DNA of 31,285 nucleotides from Comamonadaceae bacterium (GCA_947505915.1 CANNNH010000005.1:1-31285); one strand, 5' to 3'; counted from the first letter of the stretch, positions 9,301 through 18,235 are shown. A program made the numbers and translations. The notes: a model not told the origin generated them from the sequence alone.

Positions 9301-10191
9301 TTATGTTGTAAAAGTTGATATGTTAGGCTCGCGAAAAGGATAAGGCCGGCACAGCCCAACAATCCGCCCAAGCAACCGAGCCAGGTAACGCGGCTGCGGC
9401 AGCAGCAATCTGAGCGCCAGTGTCAGCAAAGCCAACAACAGCGTCTTCCAACGCAAGCGAGCAGCTAGCGCGGCGCCAAAGTACTTGCGCTCAAAAACCA
9501 GTTTGGACTGTGCGTGGTGATAGCCGCGGATGAACTCTGACTTGAGCGGGTTGGGTCCCTTCACCGAGCCCCGGGAAAGGTGCGTGATCTCAAGCTCGGG
9601 TACGAGCACGATCTGCTGGCCAGCCAAGAAAACACGCTGGCACAAGTCTTCGTCTTCGTAGTAAAGAAAAAATGTCTCGTCAAAAAAACCAATGCGCTTC
9701 ATCACATCCATGTTGAGCAGCATGACCGCGCCGCACACAAAACCCACGCAACAAGGCCCATCGGCCTTAGGGCCTCTTGAGACCCAATGCGTGGAAGGCC
9801 AACGGTAGCTCACTTCAGGCGTGCCGTTACGTCGGATCAGGTGTGGCGCAAGGATGGCGGCATCAGGAAAGTCGGCCGCGGCCTGCAACAGTCCATCAAG
9901 AAACTCCTTTGTCGGTAGGCAGTCCGGGTTGAGCAACAGGGCGTAGGGGGTTTGAACCTGCGCCAGCGCACGGTTATTCGCAGCGCCAAAGCCCAGGTTG
10001 CGGGCGTTGCGCAGCAAAGAGGCCTGCGGCAGAGTCAATGTCAGTTGGGTCTGCAAGTCGTCATCACTCGCGTTGTCAACCACGATGATGTTGCGCATCG
10101 TTTGTAATCCACTGGACAGCCCAGGCAAACAGTGCGCGCTATTGTAGGTCACCACCACCACAGTGACATCGCCGGCATCAAGTCTTGGCAT
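9301..10191 (-). CDS. Family 2 glycosyltransferase, rhamnosyltransferase (WbbL-like) type
   Basis: This 296-residue enzyme should transfer a sugar from a nucleotide donor to a growing surface glycan on the cytoplasmic face of the inner membrane. Its GT-A fold features are VVVVTYNSA (11-19), VVDNASDD (37-44), RNLGFGAANNRAL (64-76), the metal-site LLLNPD (85-90), and FDETFFLYYEDEDLCQR with its acidic cluster. That set resembles the WbbL-type rhamnosyltransferases. The C-terminus has a hydrophobic, basic segment (LLLALLTLALRLLL) suited to membrane attachment. The ATG at 10191 has a GGAG site five bases upstream. It lies 18 bases after the preceding gene, so the two are probably in one operon. 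Sugar specificity cannot be read from sequence. Confidence 0.9.
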   Translation of the reverse strand: MPRLDAGDVTVVVVTYNSAHCLPGLSSGLQTMRNIIVVDNASDDDLQTQLTLTLPQASLLRNARNLGFGAANNRALAQVQTPYALLLNPDCLPTKEFLDGLLQAAADFPDAAILAPHLIRRNGTPEVSYRWPSTHWVSRGPKADGPCCVGFVCGAVMLLNMDVMKRIGFFDETFFLYYEDEDLCQRVFLAGQQIVLVPELEITHLSRGSVKGPNPLKSEFIRGYHHAQSKLVFERKYFGAALAARLRWKTLLLALLTLALRLLLPQPRYLARLLGRIVGLCRPYPFREPNISTFTT

Positions 10192-10209
10192 CTTGGCTCC
10201 GTGTTCGGC

Positions 10210-11193
10210 TTAAGCCCAAGGCAAGCGAATATCACGCTCGAGTGCTTGAGGATGAATGGACGACAAAAAGTCGCCATCGGCTACTTTCTGGTATTTCTCG
10301 AGGTAGGCTATGGCCATTTTCTTTGCATTAAAACTTTGCACCGCATGTTGATGGCAGGCACGAAAATCAAAGGATTGGCTCAAGATAGCTTCTGCCAGAA
10401 CTTCACACTCACTGGCAAGAACCCCATACTCAGGACCCACAAGTTCATTCAGCGATCCATAGGGCGTCGCAAACACCGGACACCCAAAATACAGGCTTTC
10501 TATCACGGCCAGTCCAAAGGGCTCATGCCAACGAACGGGGAAAACCAGACCATTGGAAGCGTTGAGCAATTGAAACTTATGCTGTCCGCCCACCATGCCG
10601 TGAAACTCGACTTTGCGAGACCATGTAAACCGAAATCCGCGTTTGAGATTGAGCCTTGTGCCGCCCAAAACAGCCAGTTTCACGCCAGCTTCCAGCGCCA
10701 CATCGATCGCGCCCGTTACGTTTTTGACGCGCCATGCCGCCTTACCTAAAAAATGATGATGGCGACGAGGTAACTCAAAGTCCACCGGCCCGTAGGCCTC
10801 CCAGTTCAGGCCGTTGTAGACAAATTGCTCAGATCCATGCCGCTGGGCATGGTTGCGAGACACAAAAATAGAATTCAGCGGCAAGCGCTTGTCACCGGCA
10901 GTGTTGCCGTGCTCGGTCACTACATAGGGCTTGTCAAAATCTGCATCCAGATCAAACGTCGGGTTGAACTGAAAGTGCACGATGTCAATGTCAACCGAAA
11001 TCTGAAGGCGAAGATCCACAGCAGGATTGATCTCTAACACCTTGGCAAAGGGACAACTGGAGCCCGCTGCCACCAGATAAGTCACCTTATGTCCCAGTTC
11101 AACAAGCGCCTGGCCCAGATCCCAGATGACGCGCTCTGTACCGCCATAAGCGAATACAGGGATGAAAGAGTTGCTGACCAGTAGGACTCGCAT
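10210..11193 (-). CDS. Family 4-type glycosyltransferase, downstream tandem paralogue
   Basis: The 327-residue protein has a GT-B glycosyltransferase layout: N-terminal MRVLLVSNSFIPVFAYGGTER, then TEHGN near 93-97, and the GT4 C-terminal EX7E motif (EPFGLAVIE, E224 and E232). It is clearly a duplicate of the next gene upstream. Both share GGTERV, WDLG, SEQFVYNGL, GFRFTW, FHGMVGG and SLYFGCPVFATPYG. I choose the ATG at 11193 because it aligns with the paralogue's start; a TTG at 11223 would add ten residues and overlap the upstream stop. No strong Shine-Dalgarno is visible, so translation may depend on coupling to the gene 17 bases upstream. A role in LPS core or exopolysaccharide is inferred from neighbours. 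Confidence 0.88.
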   Translation of the reverse strand: MRVLLVSNSFIPVFAYGGTERVIWDLGQALVELGHKVTYLVAAGSSCPFAKVLEINPAVDLRLQISVDIDIVHFQFNPTFDLDADFDKPYVVTEHGNTAGDKRLPLNSIFVSRNHAQRHGSEQFVYNGLNWEAYGPVDFELPRRHHHFLGKAAWRVKNVTGAIDVALEAGVKLAVLGGTRLNLKRGFRFTWSRKVEFHGMVGGQHKFQLLNASNGLVFPVRWHEPFGLAVIESLYFGCPVFATPYGSLNELVGPEYGVLASECEVLAEAILSQSFDFRACHQHAVQSFNAKKMAIAYLEKYQKVADGDFLSSIHPQALERDIRLPWA

Positions 11194-11210
11194 GCTGATT
11201 GGTAAGTGCG

Positions 11211-12221
11211 TCAGTCTGTCCAAGGCAAATCGCGGGGATGAATCTGGCTAATTGGCGTTTGCGGATGAAGTGGTTGTCCAGCTAGAACCAGCTCGTATTT
11301 ATGGAGATAACCCAAGGCCATTTTTTGCGCATTGAACTTCTCATGGGCTTGCGCGTGGCAAGCCTGCGCCGAATACGTATCTGCCTGCCCCAGTGCTTGG
11401 ACCAACTCACTCGCAGAGTGGCTTAGCGCACCGCAATCAGCCGGGACCAGCTCCGGTATGGCGCCATAAGGCGTTGCAAAAACAGGACATCCAAAATACA
11501 GACTTTCCACGATAGCCAGGCCGAAGGGTTCATACCAGCGGACGGGGAAAATCATTCCTTTGGATGCATTGAGCATAGAAAATTTTTGTGCGCCTCCAAC
11601 CATGCCGTGAAAACGAATGTAAGACTCCCAGGTGAACCGAAAGCCTCGCCGAATCTGCAAACGCCGACCGCCCATCACATTCAAATTAATGGATGCATCG
11701 CGTGCCACATCCATGGCGCCCTGAAAGTTTTTGACAGGCCATGCCACATTGCCAAGAAAATGAAAGTCTTTACGGGGCAATGAAAAATCCACCTTGCCAT
11801 AGCTATCCCAATCCAATCCGTTGTAAACAAATTGCTCAGAATCGTGTCGAGCGGCATGGTCTTTGGAAAGAAAGACCGTGTTGCGCGAATGCCATGCACC
11901 CCTCTCACTGTTGCCATGTTCAGTAACCAAGTACGGCAACTCAAACGCTTCGGATGCCGAAACGTCGTCGAAAGGATTGGAGTGGAAATGAACGATATCT
12001 GCACCTGACTGGTGCTTTGCAGCCACGACTTGAGGCAACAAAGCCTTTTGCTTGTCAATAAACAAGACATCTGCGAAATCACAGCGCGATCTTGGTTTCA
12101 CCAGGTAAGTTACCCGGTGGCCGAGGCGATGCAGGGCATACCCCAGATCCCAGACGACACGCTCAGTACCACCATAAGCGTAAACAGGAATCCTATTTTT
12201 ACTGACGATCAGGACATGCAT
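11211..12221 (-). CDS. Family 4-type glycosyltransferase, upstream tandem paralogue
   Basis: This 336-residue protein has the same layout as its downstream neighbour: YGGTER at 16-21, HFHSNP at 78-83, TEHGN at 100-104, FHGMVGG at 204-210, and the EX7E donor-site motif EPFGLAIVE with E231 and E239. By eye more than half of the aligned positions are identical between the two, and even the C-terminal ends are similar (LPWTD against LPWA). It is encoded 21 bases after the WaaE-like gene and 17 before its paralogue, so the cluster is cotranscribed. Divergence in the region around residues 42-75 suggests different acceptor specificity rather than recent redundancy; this is inference. Confidence 0.88.
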   Translation of the reverse strand: MHVLIVSKNRIPVYAYGGTERVVWDLGYALHRLGHRVTYLVKPRSRCDFADVLFIDKQKALLPQVVAAKHQSGADIVHFHSNPFDDVSASEAFELPYLVTEHGNSERGAWHSRNTVFLSKDHAARHDSEQFVYNGLDWDSYGKVDFSLPRKDFHFLGNVAWPVKNFQGAMDVARDASINLNVMGGRRLQIRRGFRFTWESYIRFHGMVGGAQKFSMLNASKGMIFPVRWYEPFGLAIVESLYFGCPVFATPYGAIPELVPADCGALSHSASELVQALGQADTYSAQACHAQAHEKFNAQKMALGYLHKYELVLAGQPLHPQTPISQIHPRDLPWTD

Positions 12222-12242
12222 CGGTATAGAGTCTGTATCAAC

Positions 12243-13049
12243 TTACTTTCGCGCAGCCAGATTTTTCAAATCATGGGCGTCATATTTCAAAGCGGTATAT
12301 CGAAAAAAAGATTCCAATGAAATGAAGAAACAAAACAAAAAACCTTCAGGGCCGCACAAAAAACCACGCCTGAAGAAATAAAGTCGCATGAAGGTGGCAA
12401 AGGCTGATGCTAAGCCTCGCAACACACCGCCTGTTTTACCAGCTTGCGCGCGCTTGGCAGCGCCCAACTGCACATATTGCGCGAGCTTGTTCAGGCTGCC
12501 GTAAACCGATTCGCGGGAATAATGAAACAACCTGGAGCGAAAGCGCCTGACCTGACGTGAGCCGGGAGTCATTTCGGCTTGTTCATGCACAACGCCTGTG
12601 AATTCCCGGATAGATGCAGTCTTGAACATGCGCTCAATACCACCTGTGATTTTCATCTGGGTCAGCGGCCTGCCAAACGCCACCTGGTTCCATTGCACCT
12701 CCCAGATCTCGTCCTTACCGGATGCCAGCACGGCTTCAATCTCGGCTTGCATGGCGGGCGGCATTTTCTCATCGGCGTCTAAAAAGAAGATGTATTCGCC
12801 CTTGGCGTGTTGGAGTACGCGGTTGCGCTGCACGGCAAAGCCCTGCCAATCGGCGTACTCAAAAACCTCGGCGCCCAGCGCAGCGGCGATGTCGCGGGTC
12901 TTGTCTTGGCTGCCGCTGTCGATCACCAGAATCTGGTCGGCAAAATGAGCGCTTTGAATGCACGCGGCAATTCGCTTTTCCTCGTTCAGAGTCAGTATGC
13001 CGACCGTGAGCCGCGGGGGTCGGGAATTTAAGTTTTCTTGCAGGTTCAT
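12243..13049 (-). CDS. Family 2 glycosyltransferase, WaaE/KdtX-like (LPS core)
   Basis: The 268-residue protein carries LTLNEEKRI (19-27), VIDSGSQDKT (42-51), DWQGFAVQRNRVL (67-79), the DxD-type FLDADEK (89-95), and a late FHYSRESVYGSLNKLAQY stretch. This pattern fits the WaaE/KdtX group, which adds glucose to heptose I of the LPS inner core in enterobacteria. The C-terminal third has an amphipathic or hydrophobic segment (FLFCFFISLESFFRY) that suggests membrane association. The start is ATG with only a weak GAGAA site. It lies 30 bases after the LpsB-like gene. The WaaE assignment is family-level; the actual donor and acceptor are not proven. Confidence 0.88.
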   Translation of the reverse strand: MNLQENLNSRPPRLTVGILTLNEEKRIAACIQSAHFADQILVIDSGSQDKTRDIAAALGAEVFEYADWQGFAVQRNRVLQHAKGEYIFFLDADEKMPPAMQAEIEAVLASGKDEIWEVQWNQVAFGRPLTQMKITGGIERMFKTASIREFTGVVHEQAEMTPGSRQVRRFRSRLFHYSRESVYGSLNKLAQYVQLGAAKRAQAGKTGGVLRGLASAFATFMRLYFFRRGFLCGPEGFLFCFFISLESFFRYTALKYDAHDLKNLAARK

Positions 13050-13079
13050 TGGGTTCTCAAATTAACTGTCTGTGCAGAT

Positions 13080-14165
13080 TCAAGCGGTCTCAGCCTGGCC
13101 CCACACATGAGCGTACACCGCCGCCACACCCGCCGCCTCGCGCTCCACAGAGAACAGCTGCTCGACGCGCTGGCGTCCCAAGCGGCCCATCTCAGCCGCG
13201 CGCAGCGGCTCTTGCATGACGGGGCGCAGCGCAGCCACCAGCGCGGCAACATCATCCGTGGGCACCACATGACCGGTCAGACCTTCGTCCACGATGGTCT
13301 TGAACGCGCCCGTTTCGCTGGCCACCACGGCGCAGCCGCAAGCCATGCCTTCGAGCGGCGTCAGGCCAAAAGGCTCGTAGCGCGGGCAGGCAACGGTGAT
13401 CAGTACGTTCTGGTACCACTGGCCCACGGTGTCAGGCGCGATCTCTCCTAAAAAAATGATGCGCTCGGACAAACCACGTGCAGCCACTTTGTCCACCAGC
13501 GCCTGTTTGAAGGCCTCATGTTGCGGTTGGCACAGGCCGGCTATCACGGCGGTGAAGTCAGGAAAGTCGGGCAGTAATTCCAGCATGGCTTCTACGTAAA
13601 TGTCGCTGCCCTTGTCCGGGCGCACGCGGCCGAAAACGCCAATGCCGTAGCGCCCGGCCAGACCCGTTCTCTGCCACACCGTGAGCTTGTTGTCAGGCGG
13701 AGAAAAGCGCTCCAGACTGATGCCATGCGGCACTACGCGCGTGGTGTTGGGCACATAGCTGGCAGCCTCCGGCGTGGTCGAAATGACGCCATCCATGTTG
13801 GCGATCAGCCAGCGAGGAAACCACGAATGCCGGTGCTTGGCAGCCGAGGTGAAGACAAGTGAAATCGGCAGGCGCAGCACATCACGCAAGAAAATAGCCA
13901 GCATCATTTCGGGGTCACGCCGCACATGCCAGATGCGCTTGCGACCGTCGGGCAGCCGCTTGGCTGAAACCCTTAGCGCTTGCCAAAAGCTAAGCCGCGC
14001 AAAGCGCTCGCCGCTATGCTGCGCCGCCAATACCGCACCCGGCATGTCCGAGCCCAGGTAAGCGATGGGCAGCGTACGCGCCTGCACCGGCAGCAAGGCG
14101 TTGACGGTGCCGGAAACGCCGGTAAAGCGTTTTTTGATGTTGGTGACAATGACTTCTGGGTTCAT
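13080..14165 (-). CDS. GT4 glycosyltransferase of the LpsB/LpcC mannosyltransferase type
   Basis: The 361-residue protein opens with VTNIKKRFTGVSGTV, then shows RIWHVRRDPEMM, TSAAKHRHSWFPRWLI, the GRVRPDKGSD loop (179-188), and the GT4 EX7E motif EPFGLTPLE (E264, E272). This resembles rhizobial LpcC/LpsB, which adds mannose to the LPS inner core using GDP-mannose. I choose the ATG at 14165; a GTG at 14192 would add nine residues, and neither has a clear Shine-Dalgarno. As the first gene of the run, with a divergent 129-base gap upstream, it likely carries the cluster promoter, though I could not place it. Mannose specificity is inferred from resemblance only. Confidence 0.87.
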   Translation of the reverse strand: MNPEVIVTNIKKRFTGVSGTVNALLPVQARTLPIAYLGSDMPGAVLAAQHSGERFARLSFWQALRVSAKRLPDGRKRIWHVRRDPEMMLAIFLRDVLRLPISLVFTSAAKHRHSWFPRWLIANMDGVISTTPEAASYVPNTTRVVPHGISLERFSPPDNKLTVWQRTGLAGRYGIGVFGRVRPDKGSDIYVEAMLELLPDFPDFTAVIAGLCQPQHEAFKQALVDKVAARGLSERIIFLGEIAPDTVGQWYQNVLITVACPRYEPFGLTPLEGMACGCAVVASETGAFKTIVDEGLTGHVVPTDDVAALVAALRPVMQEPLRAAEMGRLGRQRVEQLFSVEREAAGVAAVYAHVWGQAETA

Positions 14166-14244
14166 GCGGCCGGCTGAAAGAGGAGATGCCACGCTGAGTA
14201 TCGCACTGCGCCTGTCGCTTTAAAGCTGCCAAGCCGTCAACCAG

Positions 14245-14273
14245 TTGCAGCGAAGCTTCGTTAGGTTTTCAAT
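14245..14273 (+). promoter_or_regulatory. Candidate sigma70 promoter for the ComEA-like gene
   Basis: TTGCAG (14245-14250) and TTCAAT (14268-14273) are spaced by 17 bases, 21 bases before the ATG. The spacer contains a perfect 10-base palindrome, CGAAGCTTCG (14251-14260). An imperfect inverted repeat (ttttcaat / attgagaa) lies at 14267-14289 around the would-be transcript start. The match to consensus is only moderate. Confidence 0.3.
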
Positions 14274-14294
14274 CCCTTTAATTGAGAATCCCTC

Positions 14295-14612
14295 ATGCGT
14301 AAAAAAATCATCACTTTTTTAGCCTGCTTACCCCTGAGCCTGGCTTTGGCCGGGGTTGAAATCAACCAGGCAAGCGAAGCCGATCTCGATGGCATCAAAG
14401 GCCTTGGCCCGGCCACCACCCGGCTGATCCTGGCCGAGCGCCAAAAGGCGGAGTTCAAGAGCTGGGCCGACCTGATCTCACGGGTCAAAGGCCTGGGCGA
14501 AAATTCTGCCGCCAAGCTATCTGAAGCAGGTCTGAGCGTGAACGGTGTCAGCTACATGCCCAAATCCGGCTCTAACAAATCCGGTACAAACAAAGCCAAC
14601 AGCCCAAAGTAA
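14295..14612 (+). CDS. Small exported helix-hairpin-helix protein, ComEA-like
   Basis: The 105-residue product has an N-terminal signal-like segment (MRKKIITFLACLPLSLALA, cleavage likely after residue 19) followed by two helix-hairpin-helix units. The first has DLDGIKGLGPATTRLILAER (about 30-49) and the second DLISRVKGLGENSAAKL (about 58-74). The tail is rich in Ser, Asn and Lys. ComEA-family proteins of this kind bind DNA non-specifically and, in competent bacteria, pull incoming DNA through the periplasm. Many betaproteobacteria carry such one-domain proteins outside com operons, so a competence role is only possible. It stands alone on the + strand between two - strand blocks, nine bases from the convergent oxoprolinase stop. 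Confidence 0.85.
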   Translation: MRKKIITFLACLPLSLALAGVEINQASEADLDGIKGLGPATTRLILAERQKAEFKSWADLISRVKGLGENSAAKLSEAGLSVNGVSYMPKSGSNKSGTNKANSPK

Positions 14613-14620
14613 GCTGGGCT

Positions 14621-17600
14621 TCAGGCTTGCCCAAAACCGCCGCCGCCGGGTGTCTGAACCTCAAACACATCGCCCGCCAGCATGTCGACCTGCCCGATAT
14701 GCCCCAGCACTTCCACGCTGCCGTCTGCGCGCAGCACGCGGTTCGCCCCCACCTGGCCAGCTTGTCCGCCGGCCGTGCCAAATGCGCCGTGTTCACGTCC
14801 GTTCGACAAAATCCCGGCCGTCATCGGCTCCAGAAAGCGCACACGCCGCACGCCACCGTGACCGCCCTGCCATTGGCCGGCGCCACCCGAGCCTTGTCGA
14901 ATTTCGTAGCTCTCAAGATGCACCGGAAAGCGGAACTCCAGCACCTCCGGGTCGGTGAGGCGCGAGTTGGTCATGTGCGTTTGCACCACGCTCGTGCCAT
15001 CAAAGCCGCCTATCTGCTCGCCCTGCGCATTGAACTGCCCGCCTGCGCCCGAGCCGCCTGAAATCGTCTCGTAGTATTGGTAACGGGCGCTGCCAAAGGT
15101 GAAGTTGTTCATGGTGCACTGGCTGGCGGCCATCACGCCGAGCGCGCCGTAGAGCGCATTGGTGATGCAGCTCGAGGTTTCGACATTGCCAGCCACCACC
15201 GAGGCCGGCGGGTTCGGATTGAGCATGGAGCCGGCCGGAATGATGACCTTAAGAGGCTTGAGGCAACCCGCGTTGAGCGGGATGTCGTCGTCCACCAGGG
15301 TGCGAAACACATAGAGCACCGCCGCCATGCAAACAGCCGTGGGCGCATTGAAATTGTTGGCCTGCTGCGCCGAGGTGCCGGTGAAATCAATCTCGGCGCT
15401 GCGCTCTTGGGTGTTGACGCGAATCGCCACCTGGATCTGGGCGCCGTTGTCCAGCGGCAAGGTGAAGGCGCCGTCTTTCAGGCGCGTGATGACGCGGCGC
15501 ACCGATTCCTCGGCGTTGTCCTGCACATGGTTCATGTAAGCCAGCACCACCTCCAGACCAAACTGCGCCACCATCTTGCGCAGCTCTTGCAGGCCTTTTT
15601 CGTTGGCCGCAATCTGCGCCTTGAGGTCGGCCATGTTTTGCGCCGGGTTGCGACTCGGGTAAGGACCACTTTGTAGCAGCGCCAGCATCTCGGCCTCGCG
15701 CAGCACGCCACGATCGACCAGCTTGACGTTGTTGATCTGCACGCCCTCTTCTTGAATAGATGTTGAAAAAGGCGGCATAGAGCCTGGCGTTGTGCCGCCG
15801 ATATCGGCGTGGTGGCCGCGCGAGCCGACGTAAAAAGCCGGTTGCGCATCGCTGCCACTCAGGTACACCGGCGTGATAACGGTGATGTCCGGCAGATGGG
15901 TGCCGCCGTGATACGGGTCGTTGAGCACGAACACATCGCCAGGGTGCATGTTGCCAGCGTTTTCGCGGATCACCGTCTTGATGCTCTCACCCATCGAACC
16001 CAGGTGCACCGGCATGTGCGGCGCATTGGCGATCAGGCTGCCGCCGGTGTCAAAGAGTGCGCAGCTGAAGTCCAGCCGCTCTTTGATGTTGACCGAATGC
16101 GCTGTGTTTTGCAGCTGCAGGCCCATCTGCTCGGCGATGTTCATGAAGAGGTTGTTGAATACCTCCAGCAGCACCGGGTCTACGGAGGTGCCGGCGGCAA
16201 ACTGCGTGGGGCGCGCTGTGCGCCGCTCCAGCACCAGGTGGTCCAGCGCGCTTAGGCTGGCCTGCCAGCCGGGCTCGATCACCGTGGTGGCGTTTTTCTC
16301 GGCAATGATGGCCGGCCCGGCAATCACATCCCCCGGCCGCAGGTCTTCACGCACCACCAGCGCAGCATCGTGCCATTGGGCTTGCGAGTACATGCGCACG
16401 GTGTCGCGGCGCGGCACCTGGCGCGACCCGTGTAAGGCACGCAACTGCTCGGCGGGCGCGTCGCCGGCCACCACTGCCTCCACCGACACCGCCTCGACAA
16501 CCAGCGACTTGCCGTGCATGAGAAAGGCAAAGCGCTGACGGTAGGCCGCCTCAAAACCCGCTTCAATGTCACCCAGCGTGCCGAAGGGCACCACCAGCGC
16601 CGAGTCGCTTCCCTGATAACGCACATGCACACGCTGGTGCACAAGGATCTCGCCACCGCTGACCGACTGACGCTGCAAATCGGCACGTGCGCCAGCGGCC
16701 AGGGCCTGCAACTGACTGGCAATGTCGTCCATGGCGGCGGCACCCAGCGGGCACTCCACGGCCTGCTCACGAATCACGTTCTGGTCGGCCAGACCCATGC
16801 CGTAGGCGCTCAGCACGCCGGCCAGCGGATGCACCAGCACGCGCGTCATGCCCAGTGCATCAGCCACCAGGCAGGCATGCTGGCCGCCCGCGCCGCCAAA
16901 ACACTGTAAGGTGTAGCGGGTGACGTCATAGCCTCGCGCCACCGATATTTTTTTAATCGCATTGGCCATCTGCTGCACGGCGATGTGGATAAAGCCTTCA
17001 GCCACTACCTCGGCGCTGCGGCCTGTTTGCGCGGCCAGCAATGCAAACTTCTCTTCGACCGCGGCCTTGCTCAGCGGCTCGTCGGCGTTGGGGCCGAACA
17101 CCTTCGGAAAATAAAGCGGCTGCACCTTGCCGACCATGAGGTTGGCGTCTGTCACGGCCAACGGGCCGCCGCGCCGGTAGCTGGCAGGCCCGGGGTTGGC
17201 GCCTGCGCTTTGCGGGCCGACGCGAAAGCGCTCGCCGTCAAATTTCAAGAGCGAGCCGCCACCGGCCGCCACGGTGTGAATACTCATCATCGGCGCGCGC
17301 ATGCGCACGCCGGCCACCTGCGTTTCAAACTCGCGCTCGAACTCACCGGCGAAATGCGACACGTCGGTCGAGGTGCCTCCCATGTCAAAGCCGATGACCT
17401 TGTCCATACCCGCAATGGCGGCCGTGCGCGCCATACCGACAATGCCACCGGCCGGCCCGCTCAGGATAGCGTCTTTCCCCTGAAAAGCGTGCGCGTCAGT
17501 CAACCCGCCCGAGGACTGCATGAAATACAGCTGCACACCGGGCATCTCGGCGGCCACCTGCTCGACATAGCGACGCAGGATGGGCGACAGGTAGGCATCG

Positions 17601-18235
17601 ACCACGGTGGTGTCGCCGCGGCTGACGAACTTCATCATCGGGCTGGTTTCATGCGAGGTGCTGATCTGCGTGAAACCGGCAGCTTCTGCCAGCCGACGCG
17701 CCGCTTTTTCGTGCGCTGTGAAGCGGTAACCGTGCATGAACACAATCGCCACGCTGCGCAGTCCCTTTGCGTAGTGCGCCTCAAGTTCCACTTTGAGCGC
17801 CGCCTCGTCCAGCGCTTGAATCACTTCGCCGTGCGCGCCCATGCGCTCTTGGGCTTCAAGCACCGCGCTGTACAGCAGCTCGGGCAACACGATGTGCCGG
17901 TCAAACAGACGCGGCCGGTTTTGGTAGGCAATGCGCAGCGCGTCCCGAAAGCCGCGCGTGGTCACCAGCAGCGTGGGTTCGCCCTGGCGCTCGAGCAGTG
18001 CATTGGTGGCCACCGTCGTGCCCATCTTCACGCAGGCCACCTGCTTAGCGCTCACCGGCTCGCCGGGCTTCAAACCAAGCAGGTGCCGGATGCCGGCCAC
18101 CGCCGCGTCACGGTACTGCTCTGGGTTGTCGGACAGCAGCTTGTGCGTCACCAGCGAGCCGTCAGGGCGCTTGCCCACCACGTCGGTGAAAGTGCCGCCG
18201 CGGTCTATCCAGAATTGCCAGCGTTTATCGGTCAT
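14621..18235 (-). CDS. Fused 5-oxoprolinase / N-methylhydantoinase (HyuA-HyuB type)
   Basis: The 1204-residue protein joins the two subunits that are separate HyuA and HyuB in many bacteria. The HyuA part has the ATP-site motifs DRGGTFTDV (11-19) and FDMGGTSTDVSHF (283-295), plus SGPAGGIVG (259-267) and CFGGAGGQHA (445-454). The HyuB part starts near residue 686 (DPVLLEVFNNLF) with LNDPYHGGTHLPD at 771-783 and a Gly-rich C-terminus. Full-length fusions are typical of ATP-dependent 5-oxoprolinase, which opens 5-oxo-L-proline to glutamate; N-methylhydantoinase or acetophenone-carboxylase-type activity is the alternative. The length (about 1200-1290 in the family) and both halves look intact. 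It lies 23 bases after the MarR-like regulator and is divergent from TRAP genes, suggesting joint uptake and hydrolysis. Confidence 0.92.
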   Translation of the reverse strand: MTDKRWQFWIDRGGTFTDVVGKRPDGSLVTHKLLSDNPEQYRDAAVAGIRHLLGLKPGEPVSAKQVACVKMGTTVATNALLERQGEPTLLVTTRGFRDALRIAYQNRPRLFDRHIVLPELLYSAVLEAQERMGAHGEVIQALDEAALKVELEAHYAKGLRSVAIVFMHGYRFTAHEKAARRLAEAAGFTQISTSHETSPMMKFVSRGDTTVVDAYLSPILRRYVEQVAAEMPGVQLYFMQSSGGLTDAHAFQGKDAILSGPAGGIVGMARTAAIAGMDKVIGFDMGGTSTDVSHFAGEFEREFETQVAGVRMRAPMMSIHTVAAGGGSLLKFDGERFRVGPQSAGANPGPASYRRGGPLAVTDANLMVGKVQPLYFPKVFGPNADEPLSKAAVEEKFALLAAQTGRSAEVVAEGFIHIAVQQMANAIKKISVARGYDVTRYTLQCFGGAGGQHACLVADALGMTRVLVHPLAGVLSAYGMGLADQNVIREQAVECPLGAAAMDDIASQLQALAAGARADLQRQSVSGGEILVHQRVHVRYQGSDSALVVPFGTLGDIEAGFEAAYRQRFAFLMHGKSLVVEAVSVEAVVAGDAPAEQLRALHGSRQVPRRDTVRMYSQAQWHDAALVVREDLRPGDVIAGPAIIAEKNATTVIEPGWQASLSALDHLVLERRTARPTQFAAGTSVDPVLLEVFNNLFMNIAEQMGLQLQNTAHSVNIKERLDFSCALFDTGGSLIANAPHMPVHLGSMGESIKTVIRENAGNMHPGDVFVLNDPYHGGTHLPDITVITPVYLSGSDAQPAFYVGSRGHHADIGGTTPGSMPPFSTSIQEEGVQINNVKLVDRGVLREAEMLALLQSGPYPSRNPAQNMADLKAQIAANEKGLQELRKMVAQFGLEVVLAYMNHVQDNAEESVRRVITRLKDGAFTLPLDNGAQIQVAIRVNTQERSAEIDFTGTSAQQANNFNAPTAVCMAAVLYVFRTLVDDDIPLNAGCLKPLKVIIPAGSMLNPNPPASVVAGNVETSSCITNALYGALGVMAASQCTMNNFTFGSARYQYYETISGGSGAGGQFNAQGEQIGGFDGTSVVQTHMTNSRLTDPEVLEFRFPVHLESYEIRQGSGGAGQWQGGHGGVRRVRFLEPMTAGILSNGREHGAFGTAGGQAGQVGANRVLRADGSVEVLGHIGQVDMLAGDVFEVQTPGGGGFGQA

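Noticed and set aside
14601..14620. Hairpin AGCCCA/TGGGCT between the convergent ComEA-like and oxoprolinase genes as a bidirectional terminator
   Set aside because: Only six base pairs with an 8-base loop, overlapping a stop codon, and no T run on either side.
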